Shown: piece after piece, positions 7,562 through 15,727 of the stretch | How positions within the stretch are numbered: the stretch's first letter is position 1 | Layout of the letters: the number at the start of each line of letters is the position of its first letter | Source of the DNA: Chitinophagales bacterium | GTDB lineage: Bacteria; Bacteroidota; Bacteroidia; Chitinophagales; Chitinophagaceae | Assembly (NCBI GenBank): GCA_020636575.1 | Contig: JACJXP010000002.1 | Coordinates: 186,001-250,000, forward strand | Length of the DNA: 64,000 bases | Direction: 5' to 3' | Position numbers and translations under genes: made by a program | The notes under the pieces: generated by a model | What the model was told of the DNA's origin: nothing | Databases searched by the model: none | Seen by the model: only the letters and a program-made list of their open reading frames with translations

Positions 7562-8401
7562 ATGATCGTTTTCCCTAACTGCAAGATCAATCTCGGGTTG
7601 AATATTACCCGCAAGAGAAGCGATGGTTACCACGACCTTGAAACAGTCTTCTACCCTGTTCCATTTACTGATGTTTTAGAAATTATAGAGAACCGAAATC
7701 CCGATTCCGGGAAATCAATTGGTGAAGCTTTTACCACTAGCGGCATACCCATTAAGGGCAACCTGCTTTCGAATATCTGCCTCAAAGCATACAGAATGCT
7801 CAAGGAAGATTTTCGTTCCATGCCGCATATGCTCATGCACCTGCACAAAGCCATTCCTTCCGGGGCCGGACTTGGTGGCGGTAGCGGTGATGGCACTTTT
7901 GCCCTTCAGGTCTTTAATAAATTGTTCGATCTTAATATCTCACAGAAAAAAATGCTGGAATATGCTGCCCGGCTGGGGAGCGACTGCCCCTTTTTTGTGT
8001 ACAACAAAGCCTGCCTCGCCACCGGCCGTGGTGAAGTGCTGGAGCCTGTAGACCTGGATCTATCCAACTATAAGATCATGATCGTTTTTCCTGCTGTATC
8101 CGTTTATACCGGTGGTGCATTCAGAAAACTCACTCCTGCCGAACCAGCTAAACCCATCCGGGAGATCATCAAAGAACCTGTTTCTAACTGGAAAGATCAA
8201 TTGGTGAATGATTTTGAAAAAGTGGTTTTTCCGGATCATCCGGATATTGCTGCCATTAAACAGGAGTTGTACAATCGTGGTGCTTTATATGCTTCCATGA
8301 CAGGCAGCGGCAGTTCCGTATATGGCTTATTTGAAAAAACAGCAACCCCTGATATTTCATTCCCCAAAGAATACCTGGTAAAATTGCTGCAGTTAAATTA
8401 A
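7562..8401 (+). CDS. ispE: 4-diphosphocytidyl-2-C-methyl-D-erythritol kinase IspE
   Basis: IspE phosphorylates CDP-methylerythritol in the non-mevalonate (MEP) route to isoprenoids. The ATG at 7562 puts the conserved FPNCKINLGLNI strand at the N-terminus; an in-frame TTG 30 bases earlier would add an unconserved leader. The GHMP-kinase ATP motif PSGAGLGGGSGD begins near residue 98, the DCPFF segment near 140, and the C-terminal MTGSGSSVYGLF glycine motif near 245. At 279 residues it is a normal length. It shows that this organism makes isoprenoids by the MEP pathway. Confidence 0.95.
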   Translation: MIVFPNCKINLGLNITRKRSDGYHDLETVFYPVPFTDVLEIIENRNPDSGKSIGEAFTTSGIPIKGNLLSNICLKAYRMLKEDFRSMPHMLMHLHKAIPSGAGLGGGSGDGTFALQVFNKLFDLNISQKKMLEYAARLGSDCPFFVYNKACLATGRGEVLEPVDLDLSNYKIMIVFPAVSVYTGGAFRKLTPAEPAKPIREIIKEPVSNWKDQLVNDFEKVVFPDHPDIAAIKQELYNRGALYASMTGSGSSVYGLFEKTATPDISFPKEYLVKLLQLN

Positions 8402-8455
8402 TTATCTCTTTTTTCTGTCATTGATAACCGTATGCTTCACAACAAAAAGACAGTT

Positions 8456-8506
8456 CTGTCATTCCGATCCCAGTACTGAGTTTATCGAAGTACAGGAGAG
8501 GAATCC
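8456..8506 (+). repeat. Dispersed intergenic repeat, copy 1
   Basis: It starts CTGTCATTCCGATCCC and ends AGAGGAATCC, with a degenerate CTGAG..TCGAAG core. The same layout, inverted, occurs at 20691-20745. Such elements with TCGAAG/CTGAG cores are common between genes in Bacteroidota. Confidence 0.75.
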
Positions 8507-8626
8507 TATACTACTCTCCTCATGGAATAGTATACCTTACCCCCTTTTCTCCCTCCCGTTTTCTTTTTGTATCTTGCAGCAAAGTATTTATTATCAATAC
8601 AACTTCTTACATAACATTCTTCCTTA

Positions 8627-8688
8627 AGCAGAATCTAGATCTGCTCAATCACCGATGAGGTGATGCTATTCCCGGCTACGCAAGCCGG
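8627..8688 (+). other. Cluster of three short hairpins upstream of rocD
   Basis: Three perfect 6-bp stems follow each other within 62 bases: AGCAGA/TCTGCT (8627-8645), ATCACC/GGTGAT around GATGA (8648-8664) and CCGGCT/AGCCGG around ACGCA (8672-8688). A run of eight T starts at 8700. It could be the end of a transcript, a leader structure of rocD, or part of a repeat family. No known riboswitch or ribozyme core was recognised. Confidence 0.55.
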
Positions 8689-8727
8689 ACGATTTCTCAT
8701 TTTTTTTCTTACCCCTAATCTTACAAC

Positions 8728-9963
8728 ATGCAAACAATTATTGATATGCCCGCTAATACACAACATTATCTTGAACTGGAAGAACAATACGGAGCACATA
8801 ATTATCATCCTATTCCTGTTGTGCTCAACCGTGGCGAAGGCATATTTGTATGGGATGTGGAAGGAAAAAAGTATTTTGACTTCCTGAGCGGTTACTCTTC
8901 ACTCAACCAGGGTCATTGTCACCCGGTCATTATAAAAGCACTGATAGAACAGGCACAAAAACTTACACTCACCAGCCGTGCCTTTCATAGTGATGCATTA
9001 GGTGAATTTGCAAAATACATCACTACCCTGTTAGGCTATGATAAGGTATTGCCGATGAACACCGGTGTAGAAGCCGTAGAAACGGCGGTCAAACTTTGTC
9101 GTAAATGGGCCTATAAAGTAAAAGGGATTGAAGAGAACAGGGCAGTGATCATTGTATGCCAGGGAAATTTTCATGGTCGTACTTCCACCGTTATATCCTT
9201 CAGCAGCGACCCATTGGCCAAAAATGAATTTGGTCCCTATGCACCCGGCTTTATCAGCATACCGTATAATGATACAAAAGCCTTGGCCATAGCATTACAG
9301 GATAAAAATGTAGCGGGATTTTTAGTAGAGCCTATACAAGGTGAAGCCGGCGTAGTAGTGCCGGACAAAGGATACCTGGCTGCTGCCAAACAATTATGTG
9401 AAGAAGCCAATGTATTGTTTATTGCTGATGAGATACAAACAGGGCTTGGCCGCACAGGTAAGATGCTGGCCTGCGATCATGAAAATATAAAACCGGATCT
9501 GCTGTTATTGGGAAAAGCGTTGAGTGGTGGTATGATGCCGGTAAGTGCTGTACTTGCCAATGATAAGATCATGCTGACCATTCAGCCCGGTGAGCATGGC
9601 TCTACCTACGGTGGCAACCCATTAGCATGCAGAGTAGCAACAGCTGCGCTGGAAGTATTGCAAAATGAAAAGATGTCGGAGAATGCAGCAACCATGGGAA
9701 ATTTTTTCAGAAGCGAATTGGAAAACATTCATTCACCACATATCAAAACCATCCGGGGCATGGGATTACTCAATGCCATTGTCATCGATCACCTGGATAA
9801 AAATGCAGCCTGGAAACTATGCCTTGAGTTAAAAGAGAATGGCCTTTTGGCAAAACCCACTCATGGTGATAAGATACGTTTTGCACCGCCGCTGATCATT
9901 GACAAAGATCAGGTAAAGCAGGCCGTAGCAATCATAGCGAAATCACTAACTTGCCTGGGTTAG
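8728..9963 (+). CDS. rocD: Ornithine--oxo-acid aminotransferase
   Basis: This PLP-dependent class III aminotransferase converts ornithine and 2-oxoglutarate to glutamate semialdehyde and glutamate, linking arginine and proline metabolism. The 411 residues show the NHYL-type start (NTQHYLELEEQYGAHNYHP), which is specific to ornithine aminotransferase within the class. Further motifs are the MNTGVEAVETAVKL region, IADEIQTGLGRTGKML with the PLP-contacting Asp, and Lys263 in LLLGKALSGG as the Schiff-base lysine. It stands alone between the hairpin-rich spacer and the VIT1 gene, 30 bases upstream of the latter. Confidence 0.94.
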   Translation: MQTIIDMPANTQHYLELEEQYGAHNYHPIPVVLNRGEGIFVWDVEGKKYFDFLSGYSSLNQGHCHPVIIKALIEQAQKLTLTSRAFHSDALGEFAKYITTLLGYDKVLPMNTGVEAVETAVKLCRKWAYKVKGIEENRAVIIVCQGNFHGRTSTVISFSSDPLAKNEFGPYAPGFISIPYNDTKALAIALQDKNVAGFLVEPIQGEAGVVVPDKGYLAAAKQLCEEANVLFIADEIQTGLGRTGKMLACDHENIKPDLLLLGKALSGGMMPVSAVLANDKIMLTIQPGEHGSTYGGNPLACRVATAALEVLQNEKMSENAATMGNFFRSELENIHSPHIKTIRGMGLLNAIVIDHLDKNAAWKLCLELKENGLLAKPTHGDKIRFAPPLIIDKDQVKQAVAIIAKSLTCLG

Positions 9964-9993
9964 TTATTTTAATTTACCACATAGTTACAGATC

Positions 9994-10698
9994 ATGGATA
10001 CACATCTGCATCATGAAGAACACATGAAGAGCAGCGAAACGCTGCAGGATATAGTGATAGGAATGAGTGATGGATTGACAGTTCCCTTTGCCCTCGCTGC
10101 CGGCCTGAGCGGCGCCGTTAGTTCCAACGATGTTATTGTTATTGCAGGCATTGCAGAAATAGCTGCCGGTTCTATTGCCATGGGTTTAGGCGGATACCTT
10201 GCCGGCAAAACGGAGCAGGATCATTATAAGAGTGAAGAAAAAAGGGAATACTATGAAGTAGACAACCTGCGGGATAAAGAAATTGAAGAAACAAGAGAAA
10301 TATTTGCGGAGATAGGCTTGAGCAGTGAATTACAGGAAAAAGCGACAGAAGAAATTTCCCGTGATAAAAAACGCTGGGTCAATTTTATGATGAAATATGA
10401 GCTGGGACTCGACAAACCCGATCCTAAAAGGGCCCGCAAATCTGCATTCAATATCGGCCTTTCTTATGTAGCCGGCGGGTTGGTACCACTTGCCCCCTAT
10501 TTTTTTACCAATTACCCTCACCAGGGATTCCAGATATCCGTTGGCATCACCCTTTTCTTTTTATTCCTCTTTGGTTTCTTCAAAAGCAAGATGACAGGAG
10601 TGAGTCCATGGTGGGGTGCCATCCGTGTAATGCTGATCGGCGCAGCTGCTGCCGGTGCGGCTTACCTTGTCGCCAAACTTTTGCAGGGCGGAGCATGA
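9994..10698 (+). CDS. VIT1/CCC1-type Fe(II)/Mn(II) transporter
   Basis: The 234-residue membrane protein belongs to the vacuolar iron transporter family, which moves Fe2+ or Mn2+ by H+ antiport. The first segment holds the family signature GMSDGLTVPFALAAGLSGAV, and the second has the IAEIAAGSIAMGLGGYLA helix. A charged cytoplasmic helical region at about 75-150 (rich in Glu, with repeated EE pairs) is the metal-binding domain, and three more hydrophobic segments complete the five-helix fold. In bacteria such proteins usually export or store excess iron. It follows rocD by 30 bases without a visible terminator. Confidence 0.9.
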   Translation: MDTHLHHEEHMKSSETLQDIVIGMSDGLTVPFALAAGLSGAVSSNDVIVIAGIAEIAAGSIAMGLGGYLAGKTEQDHYKSEEKREYYEVDNLRDKEIEETREIFAEIGLSSELQEKATEEISRDKKRWVNFMMKYELGLDKPDPKRARKSAFNIGLSYVAGGLVPLAPYFFTNYPHQGFQISVGITLFFLFLFGFFKSKMTGVSPWWGAIRVMLIGAAAAGAAYLVAKLLQGGA

Positions 10699-10821
10699 TG
10701 ACTTTATCAATATAATTAAGTACCCCTGCTACATATATACCCTCATTGCGGTTCTGTAACCCACTTATAAAATATTAATTACAAATCAATTATAAGGGGC
10801 TAAAAAAATATGTCTTCCCTA

Positions 10822-10852
10822 TTGCATTTGATAATTTCCCCTGTTAGCTTTG
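10822..10852 (+). promoter_or_regulatory. Bacteroidota promoter before the frameshifted T9SS gene
   Basis: TTG (10822-10824), a 20-base spacer and TAGCTTTG (10845-10852) match the -33/-7 consensus of Bacteroidota. It lies 74 bases before the ATG at 10927. Confidence 0.6.
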
Positions 10853-10926
10853 CATAAGGAAGCTGAAAAAATACTTAGAAAGTATCTGCTTCCAGAACAG
10901 ACACCCATAAAATATCCGATCCACCT

Positions 10927-11870
10927 ATGAAAAAAGTGATACCCATCTTATTACTTTTCTTTTCCCTTTTATTTATTGATAAGGTACAGGCACAAGGAAG
11001 CTGCCCGCAAATTGTTTATTCCAGTTTCACCATTACTGCTAACAGTTTTAACCCCTGCCAGAAAAGAATATCATTTGATTACATCCCCACAGTTGAAGAA
11101 AAACGAATGGGTCTTCTCGTAACAAATGGCACTACTACCTTGCTTAGTGAATGTGTGGATGTTACCAAAAAAAGAATTGAGGAACCTAGTTATAGTTATA
11201 CATCAGGCATATTTACAGCCTGTAATACTTCGGGACTTACAATAACAATTACCCCATACAACGGTGCAAGCTGTGCGGGATTAGCCTGCGGACCTGCTGC
11301 AGTTTACCTGGCAGGCGCCACCCTTCCCGTATCTCTGACCTCATTTACTGCCAACCGTGAATATAATAAAGTAAACCTCCAATGGCAGACTGATATCGAG
11401 ATCAACAGCCAGGGTTTTGCTATTGAAAAAAGTATGAAGATGACTGGAAACAGATCGCTTTTATAAACTCACAGGCCAATGCGGGTAATAGCAACGCTAA
11501 GCTGAACTACCAATACAAAGACAACAATAATAATAAAGGCATCACACAGTATCGTATCCGCATGGAAGATATGAGTGGCGACCATCATTACAGTGAAGTA
11601 AGAGCTGTAAAGGGTGAAAACCAGGTTGACAAAACAAGCATCTTCCCTGTTCCGTCAACAGATGGAAAAGTAACAGTATTGTTTGGCAGCAATGAAACAA
11701 GGAATATCAGCCTGACCGATATGAGTGGCAAAGTGCTGCAAAACTGGAACGGCTACACACCTAATACACTGATCATATCCGATCTCAAACAAGGGCTTTA
11801 TCTTCTTTGCTATACAAACAGATCTGGAGATAAGCGATCCATGGAAAGAATAATCGTAAGCGGGCAATAG
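10927..11870 (+). pseudogene. T9SS-sorted secreted protein, interrupted by a frameshift
   Basis: The first part (10927-11466, 179 residues) starts with a signal peptide (cleavage near VQAQ). It runs through a small Cys-containing domain to the LPVSLTSFTANREYNKVNLQWQ segment that typically precedes a T9SS sorting domain, and then stops early. The expected continuation is in the -1 frame from about 11433: YEDDWKQIAF, TQYRIRMED and finally a C-terminal sorting domain ending at 11870 (FPVP..GKVTVLF, LKQGLYLLCYTN). One extra A in the A6 run at 11426-11431 would join the two frames seamlessly. It is therefore either a recent pseudogene or a sequencing deletion. Transcriptional slippage on A6 is a less likely third option. 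Confidence 0.8.
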
Positions 11871-11878
11871 TTATTGAT

Positions 11879-13227
11879 CTATTCCGCCACAACCTGTACT
11901 TCATAGATCCTGACAGGCTCTTCAATGTTCTTTAATTGTTTGGCACCGGCAAAACCACCGGCTCTTTTATCTTGTTCCGGATATTATCATGTACCACTTC
12001 GGAAATAGCAACCGTACCCGGTGATGCAGCAGCTTGTATCCGGGATGCAATATTCACCCCATCGCCAAATACATCATTGTTCCGTATCTGCACTTCACCC
12101 AAATGGATACCAATACGCAACTGGTAATTACCTGATCGTTGCACACTTTTTTGCAAGGCTATTCCACAAGCCACTGCATCTGATGCAGCATGAAAACTTA
12201 CCAGTGTACCATCTCCCACTTCTTTCAGGATGGTGCCATGATGTGCTGCCACTGCCTCTTCATGATGTTTGCGATTAACATCCAGTATGTCCAGCGTATT
12301 TGCTTCATGCTTACCCATCATAGCGGAATAATTCATGATGTCAGAAAAAAGAATAGCCATCAGCCGCTTATTGCCTGCATAATTGCTGCCCTGCAAAAGC
12401 ACATTATCTGCAAAATGTTTTTTGCCTGACATGGCAGCCTTATATTCTTCCGGCGAAACGATCACTTCGTTCAATTGCATATCCGTTTTCACAATATTCT
12501 CAATAAATGCTTCCAGTTTTTCTTTCTTGCTCACTACTTCTTCCCGGATAAAATTCTCATCCACATTGATGCAGACCGCCCCCACCAAACCATAATCCTG
12601 CCGGAAAATGGGTATGGTTGTGCACTTGAATATACGGGAACCAATACGTATCTGGTAATTCAGTTTGTCCTGGTCATGTGCTTTTCTTGTCTTCAGGTCA
12701 AGCAGCAGGTTGGTTGTTCCGTTGCCTATCTGTCTTCCCGTTACTTCACCGTTCTCTATCGCTACAATGGATTTTGTCGGGTTCACCAGGTTATGCAGTA
12801 ATATCTCTATTCCCGTACCACGAAATGATTTTCCCAACAGTACAACAATGCGTTTGTAATTTTCCATGAAGCGGTCATTCTCCAGCAACAGTTGTTCGCC
12901 TTCATATTTATTGTACAGCTTCAGGTAATTGTTCAGATCACTACTGGTGAGTTTATCCCTCACAACATTTTGTTCTCCTATAATGATCAGCTGACGGGAT
13001 GCATACGCATTTTTATGAGCAAGCAGGTATTGTACCGCCTCGTTGAACAGCGGCTGGCTGAATTCTACAATGCCCTGCGCATTGGTAACAAATGGGTAAA
13101 AATTATATTCTTCTATTCTCTTTTCAATCGGAGCTTCTTTTTTTCCCCTCCTTGCAAAAAAATAACCGGCCAAAAAAGCCACTACAGCTGCCACTAAAAC
13201 AATAAGAATAATAAAACCGGTATCCAT
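11879..13227 (-). CDS. Membrane-anchored YheO-type PAS / class III nucleotide cyclase, C-terminus frameshifted
   Basis: Residues 5-26 form one membrane anchor. Residues about 125-230 match the YheO-like PAS domain (LLHNLVNPTKSIVAIENGEVT, then GAVCINVDENF). Residues 285-425 form a class III adenylate/guanylate cyclase domain: metal aspartates Asp296 (FSDIMNYS) and Asp339 (GDGT), and the transition-state Asn392 and Arg396 in GDGVNIASR. Read directly, the frame ends at 11932 in an odd LPVPNN tail. One added base in a 4-base homopolymer at 11951-11954 or 11965-11968 restores the usual cyclase ending GAKQLKNIEEPVRIYEV, stopping at 11879. Substrate (ATP or GTP) is not assigned. The YheO domain suggests a small-molecule signal controls cyclic nucleotide synthesis. 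A -7 box TAGTTTTG (reverse strand, 13245-13252) lies just upstream. Confidence 0.85.
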
Positions 13228-13244
13228 AACAGGTAAAATTCGAT

Positions 13245-13252
13245 CAAAACTA
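13245..13252 (-). promoter_or_regulatory. -7 box upstream of the cyclase gene
   Basis: On the reverse strand the sequence reads TAGTTTTG, a full match to TAnnTTTG, 17 bases before the start codon. The -33 element is not clear. Confidence 0.45.
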
Positions 13253-13294
13253 AGCTATTATTTAAACAGGGTTAAAGCGTATACCTTACAAAAA

Positions 13295-13327
13295 GGAAAA
13301 GGGCCTCCTGTTGGAGACCCTTTTTCC
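13295..13327. terminator. Hairpin terminator
   Basis: GGAAAAGGG-C-CTCC pairs with GGAG-A-CCCTTTTTCC around TGTT, with one internal mismatch. The A- and T-rich flanks suit termination of the reverse-strand T9SS gene whose stop is at 13351. Confidence 0.8.
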
Positions 13328-13350
13328 TGGTATCTAGTTTTTCATCAAGT

Positions 13351-15483
13351 TTAGCGAACGATAAATGATTTACTGATCCGGGTAGCGCCGCCTGATAACT
13401 GCAGGCTGTACATACCTGATTGCAGTGCCGGCAACTGGATGGTTTGCGTTACAAAACCGCCCGGGTGATCCAGTGATTGGGTCAGCACTCTTTGGCCTGA
13501 TGTATTGAACACCTGAATAGTATACATGCCTTTGTTCAGTGCAGTAGCCTGCATAGAAATAACATTTCCGCTTGTCGGGTTCGGGTAAAGTACCACATCA
13601 GTAGCGCCGCCACGGGTATCTACTTTTACAATGACACTGTACAATACCTTGCCATTAAATTCTTCTGAACGGATGCGGTAGAAACTTACACCGCTCAACG
13701 GAGCCACATCCAGGTAAGTATAGCTGGCCTTACCACCATCATTACGATTGGCATCTACTGAACCCAGATCAGCGAACTGGCTGCTGGCCGAACGTTCAAC
13801 CGTATAATGATTTACATCTGTTTCAGTAAGGTTACTCCAGTCAATACGGATGGCATTGCCTTCTGCGTATGCTTTTACATTAGAGAACTTAACCGGTGTT
13901 GGTATTTGTGTTGCATTACCTGTTATCTCAATATCATCAATAGCAAACTCATCACGGCTTCCTGAACCACCAACATCAGCACCTGACCAACGGAGGTAAA
14001 AATATCCCCCGATTGGTATTACTAAAGGTAAATTAGTTGATCTTGAAACAGAAGCCCAGGCCGGAGAACCATCAGCTGCATCAGTTGAAGTGTAATCAAG
14101 TGCTCCAACTGCTGTGTAAGTAATATCATCTGTAGAATATGAGAAATTAAATGAATTACTTCTGCCCTGGTCATTCAGTACCCAGATCAGGTACCCAACA
14201 TCAACACTATTTAAAAGAACACCTGTATTGTTTTGAACCTTAAGAGTAATAGTTCCGGGTGCCCAGTCGCTTCCTGTTGCTTGTACACCCAGCCCTCTGT
14301 TACCAGCAGATGTTTCAAAAGCATAAAATCCGCCTGTAGTAACACCTCCTGGTGATGTGCCACGGGCATGATCGCCACTGACACTTGTAGCTCCGAAAGC
14401 AGAAGCTCCATCACTCATACCTGTAGTAGCCCATGCATTAGAATTAAGTTGTCCTGCCGATGGTGTCGGTGTGAAACCAGATCCGGCAAACTGCCCCTCA
14501 TTTACACCGGCCAGCGTATTATCAAAATCAATTAATACTGCTGTGTTAATTGTAGTAAGCTGAAGCCCAAGAGAGGGAACAGCAGTTGTTGCAAAACTGG
14601 TAGTTGCTCCAGGATTCAAATAAAATCTTCCGGTACCACAATTATATTCATATACTGCAACATAATAAGTTGTTGAAGCTGAAAGACCCGTAACAGTAAA
14701 TGGTCCTGTACCAGTACCATTATAAACCACTTGCTCACCACTACTATAAACAGTATTTGCAGCAGGATCATCACCATCAACCATATTTGCAAAACTGTTG
14801 GTTGTATTCACTTTTACAACTCTACCAGTTCCCCCGGTTCCTGCTGATACATTTATTTCTGCCTCATTAAATGAAGGAGTAATAACTCCAAATCCTGCCT
14901 GGCCGCTCGGTACACCAGAACAAGCACCTGAATTTCCGGTAAGTACAACATCATCTATACGAAACTGTGTTGTTGTAGAGGTTTGTGTAAAACGTATCCT
15001 AAGATTTGCTGTTGCAGGTATTGTTCCGCTAGGGTTTAACAATATCCAGTTTGCAGTACCAGACCCTGTAGCACGGGAATAAGTTAGCGCCGAATATGAT
15101 ATCCCATCCTCGCTTACTTCAATGGTAAGTTCATTATTGCCGGCAGTGGTGCTTTTGAAATGCCCTAACGATAATGCAATGTTGGTATATCCAACTGTAT
15201 TAATGCCTGCTATCTCAAGAAATCTGCCAGTTGCACTTGTGATAAATACATTCCCACCACCTGATGCACCGGTATATCCTGAAGATGCACTGGAGGTTCT
15301 TACATCAACTTCGGGTGAGCCGGATGAAAATGTGATCGGAGAGCCGTTTTGCCAACCTGTATAAGCACTCACAACTGTTGTTGAGACGGGGGTACCCATA
15401 TTCTCAGAAAAAATGGTGACCTGTGATTGTGCTACTGACAATACTAATAGAGAGAATACTAAAAAGTAAAACTTCTTCATCAT
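13351..15483 (-). CDS. Large T9SS-sorted surface protein (fibronectin-like domain)
   Basis: The 710-residue product has a signal peptide (residues 1-20, cleavage near SVAQS) and, from about residue 630, a type A C-terminal sorting domain (VVLYPNPTSGNVISM, MYSLQLSGG, KSFIVR). It therefore crosses the outer membrane by the type IX system. Two jelly-roll-like beta domains with the FRIDDVVLTG and FAIDDIEITG endings lie near residues 20-185 and 310-530. A fibronectin-III-like domain (TVTGLSASTTYYVAVYEYN) lies between them. No catalytic motif was found. It is probably an adhesin or polymer-binding protein. Its neighbour at 15728 has related N-terminal architecture and the same orientation. Confidence 0.85.
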   Translation of the reverse strand: MMKKFYFLVFSLLVLSVAQSQVTIFSENMGTPVSTTVVSAYTGWQNGSPITFSSGSPEVDVRTSSASSGYTGASGGGNVFITSATGRFLEIAGINTVGYTNIALSLGHFKSTTAGNNELTIEVSEDGISYSALTYSRATGSGTANWILLNPSGTIPATANLRIRFTQTSTTTQFRIDDVVLTGNSGACSGVPSGQAGFGVITPSFNEAEINVSAGTGGTGRVVKVNTTNSFANMVDGDDPAANTVYSSGEQVVYNGTGTGPFTVTGLSASTTYYVAVYEYNCGTGRFYLNPGATTSFATTAVPSLGLQLTTINTAVLIDFDNTLAGVNEGQFAGSGFTPTPSAGQLNSNAWATTGMSDGASAFGATSVSGDHARGTSPGGVTTGGFYAFETSAGNRGLGVQATGSDWAPGTITLKVQNNTGVLLNSVDVGYLIWVLNDQGRSNSFNFSYSTDDITYTAVGALDYTSTDAADGSPAWASVSRSTNLPLVIPIGGYFYLRWSGADVGGSGSRDEFAIDDIEITGNATQIPTPVKFSNVKAYAEGNAIRIDWSNLTETDVNHYTVERSASSQFADLGSVDANRNDGGKASYTYLDVAPLSGVSFYRIRSEEFNGKVLYSVIVKVDTRGGATDVVLYPNPTSGNVISMQATALNKGMYTIQVFNTSGQRVLTQSLDHPGGFVTQTIQLPALQSGMYSLQLSGGATRISKSFIVR

Positions 15484-15727
15484 TTAATGAATTTTATAAA
15501 GTAAATGGGTTCTGTCGGGTAACAGATAAGGGAGGGATAAAAAGAAGCTTATTCTAGGATTGGAAAGCCTTCAAAAGTATATCGGCGATTTTCCTTTTGC
15601 CAGTCACTAAGATTAAGAAAACATAAACTGTTTATTAACTATTGTATGGCTGCAGGGAAAAGCCTTTTTTGAATAGGAATAAGGTAATTTAAAGGCCTTT
15701 GATATGCGCCGAAGATATTGATTTTGC

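Larger units (their letters stand above)
8402..8727. other. Spacer between ispE and rocD with dispersed repeat and hairpins
   Basis: This 326-base stretch has no convincing gene; short ORFs in it read through repeat sequence. It holds one copy of a dispersed repeat (8456-8506) and a cluster of three hairpins (8627-8688), both listed separately. A T-run and a pyrimidine-rich leader follow up to the rocD ATG. Confidence 0.7.

Noticed and set aside
8627..8690. Hammerhead or other ribozyme core in the hairpin cluster
   Set aside because: CGATGAG is present but the required CUGANGA/GAAAC core elements are not, so no ribozyme is called.
8421..8887. Short ORFs in the spacer before rocD
   Set aside because: They read through the dispersed repeat or overlap rocD in another frame and have no domain-like content. 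The hairpins and repeat explain the region better.
11426..11432. Programmed -1 frameshift at AAAAAAG
   Set aside because: The A6G run is in the wrong phase for a canonical slippery heptamer relative to the upstream frame (GAA AAA AGT), so an indel is more likely.
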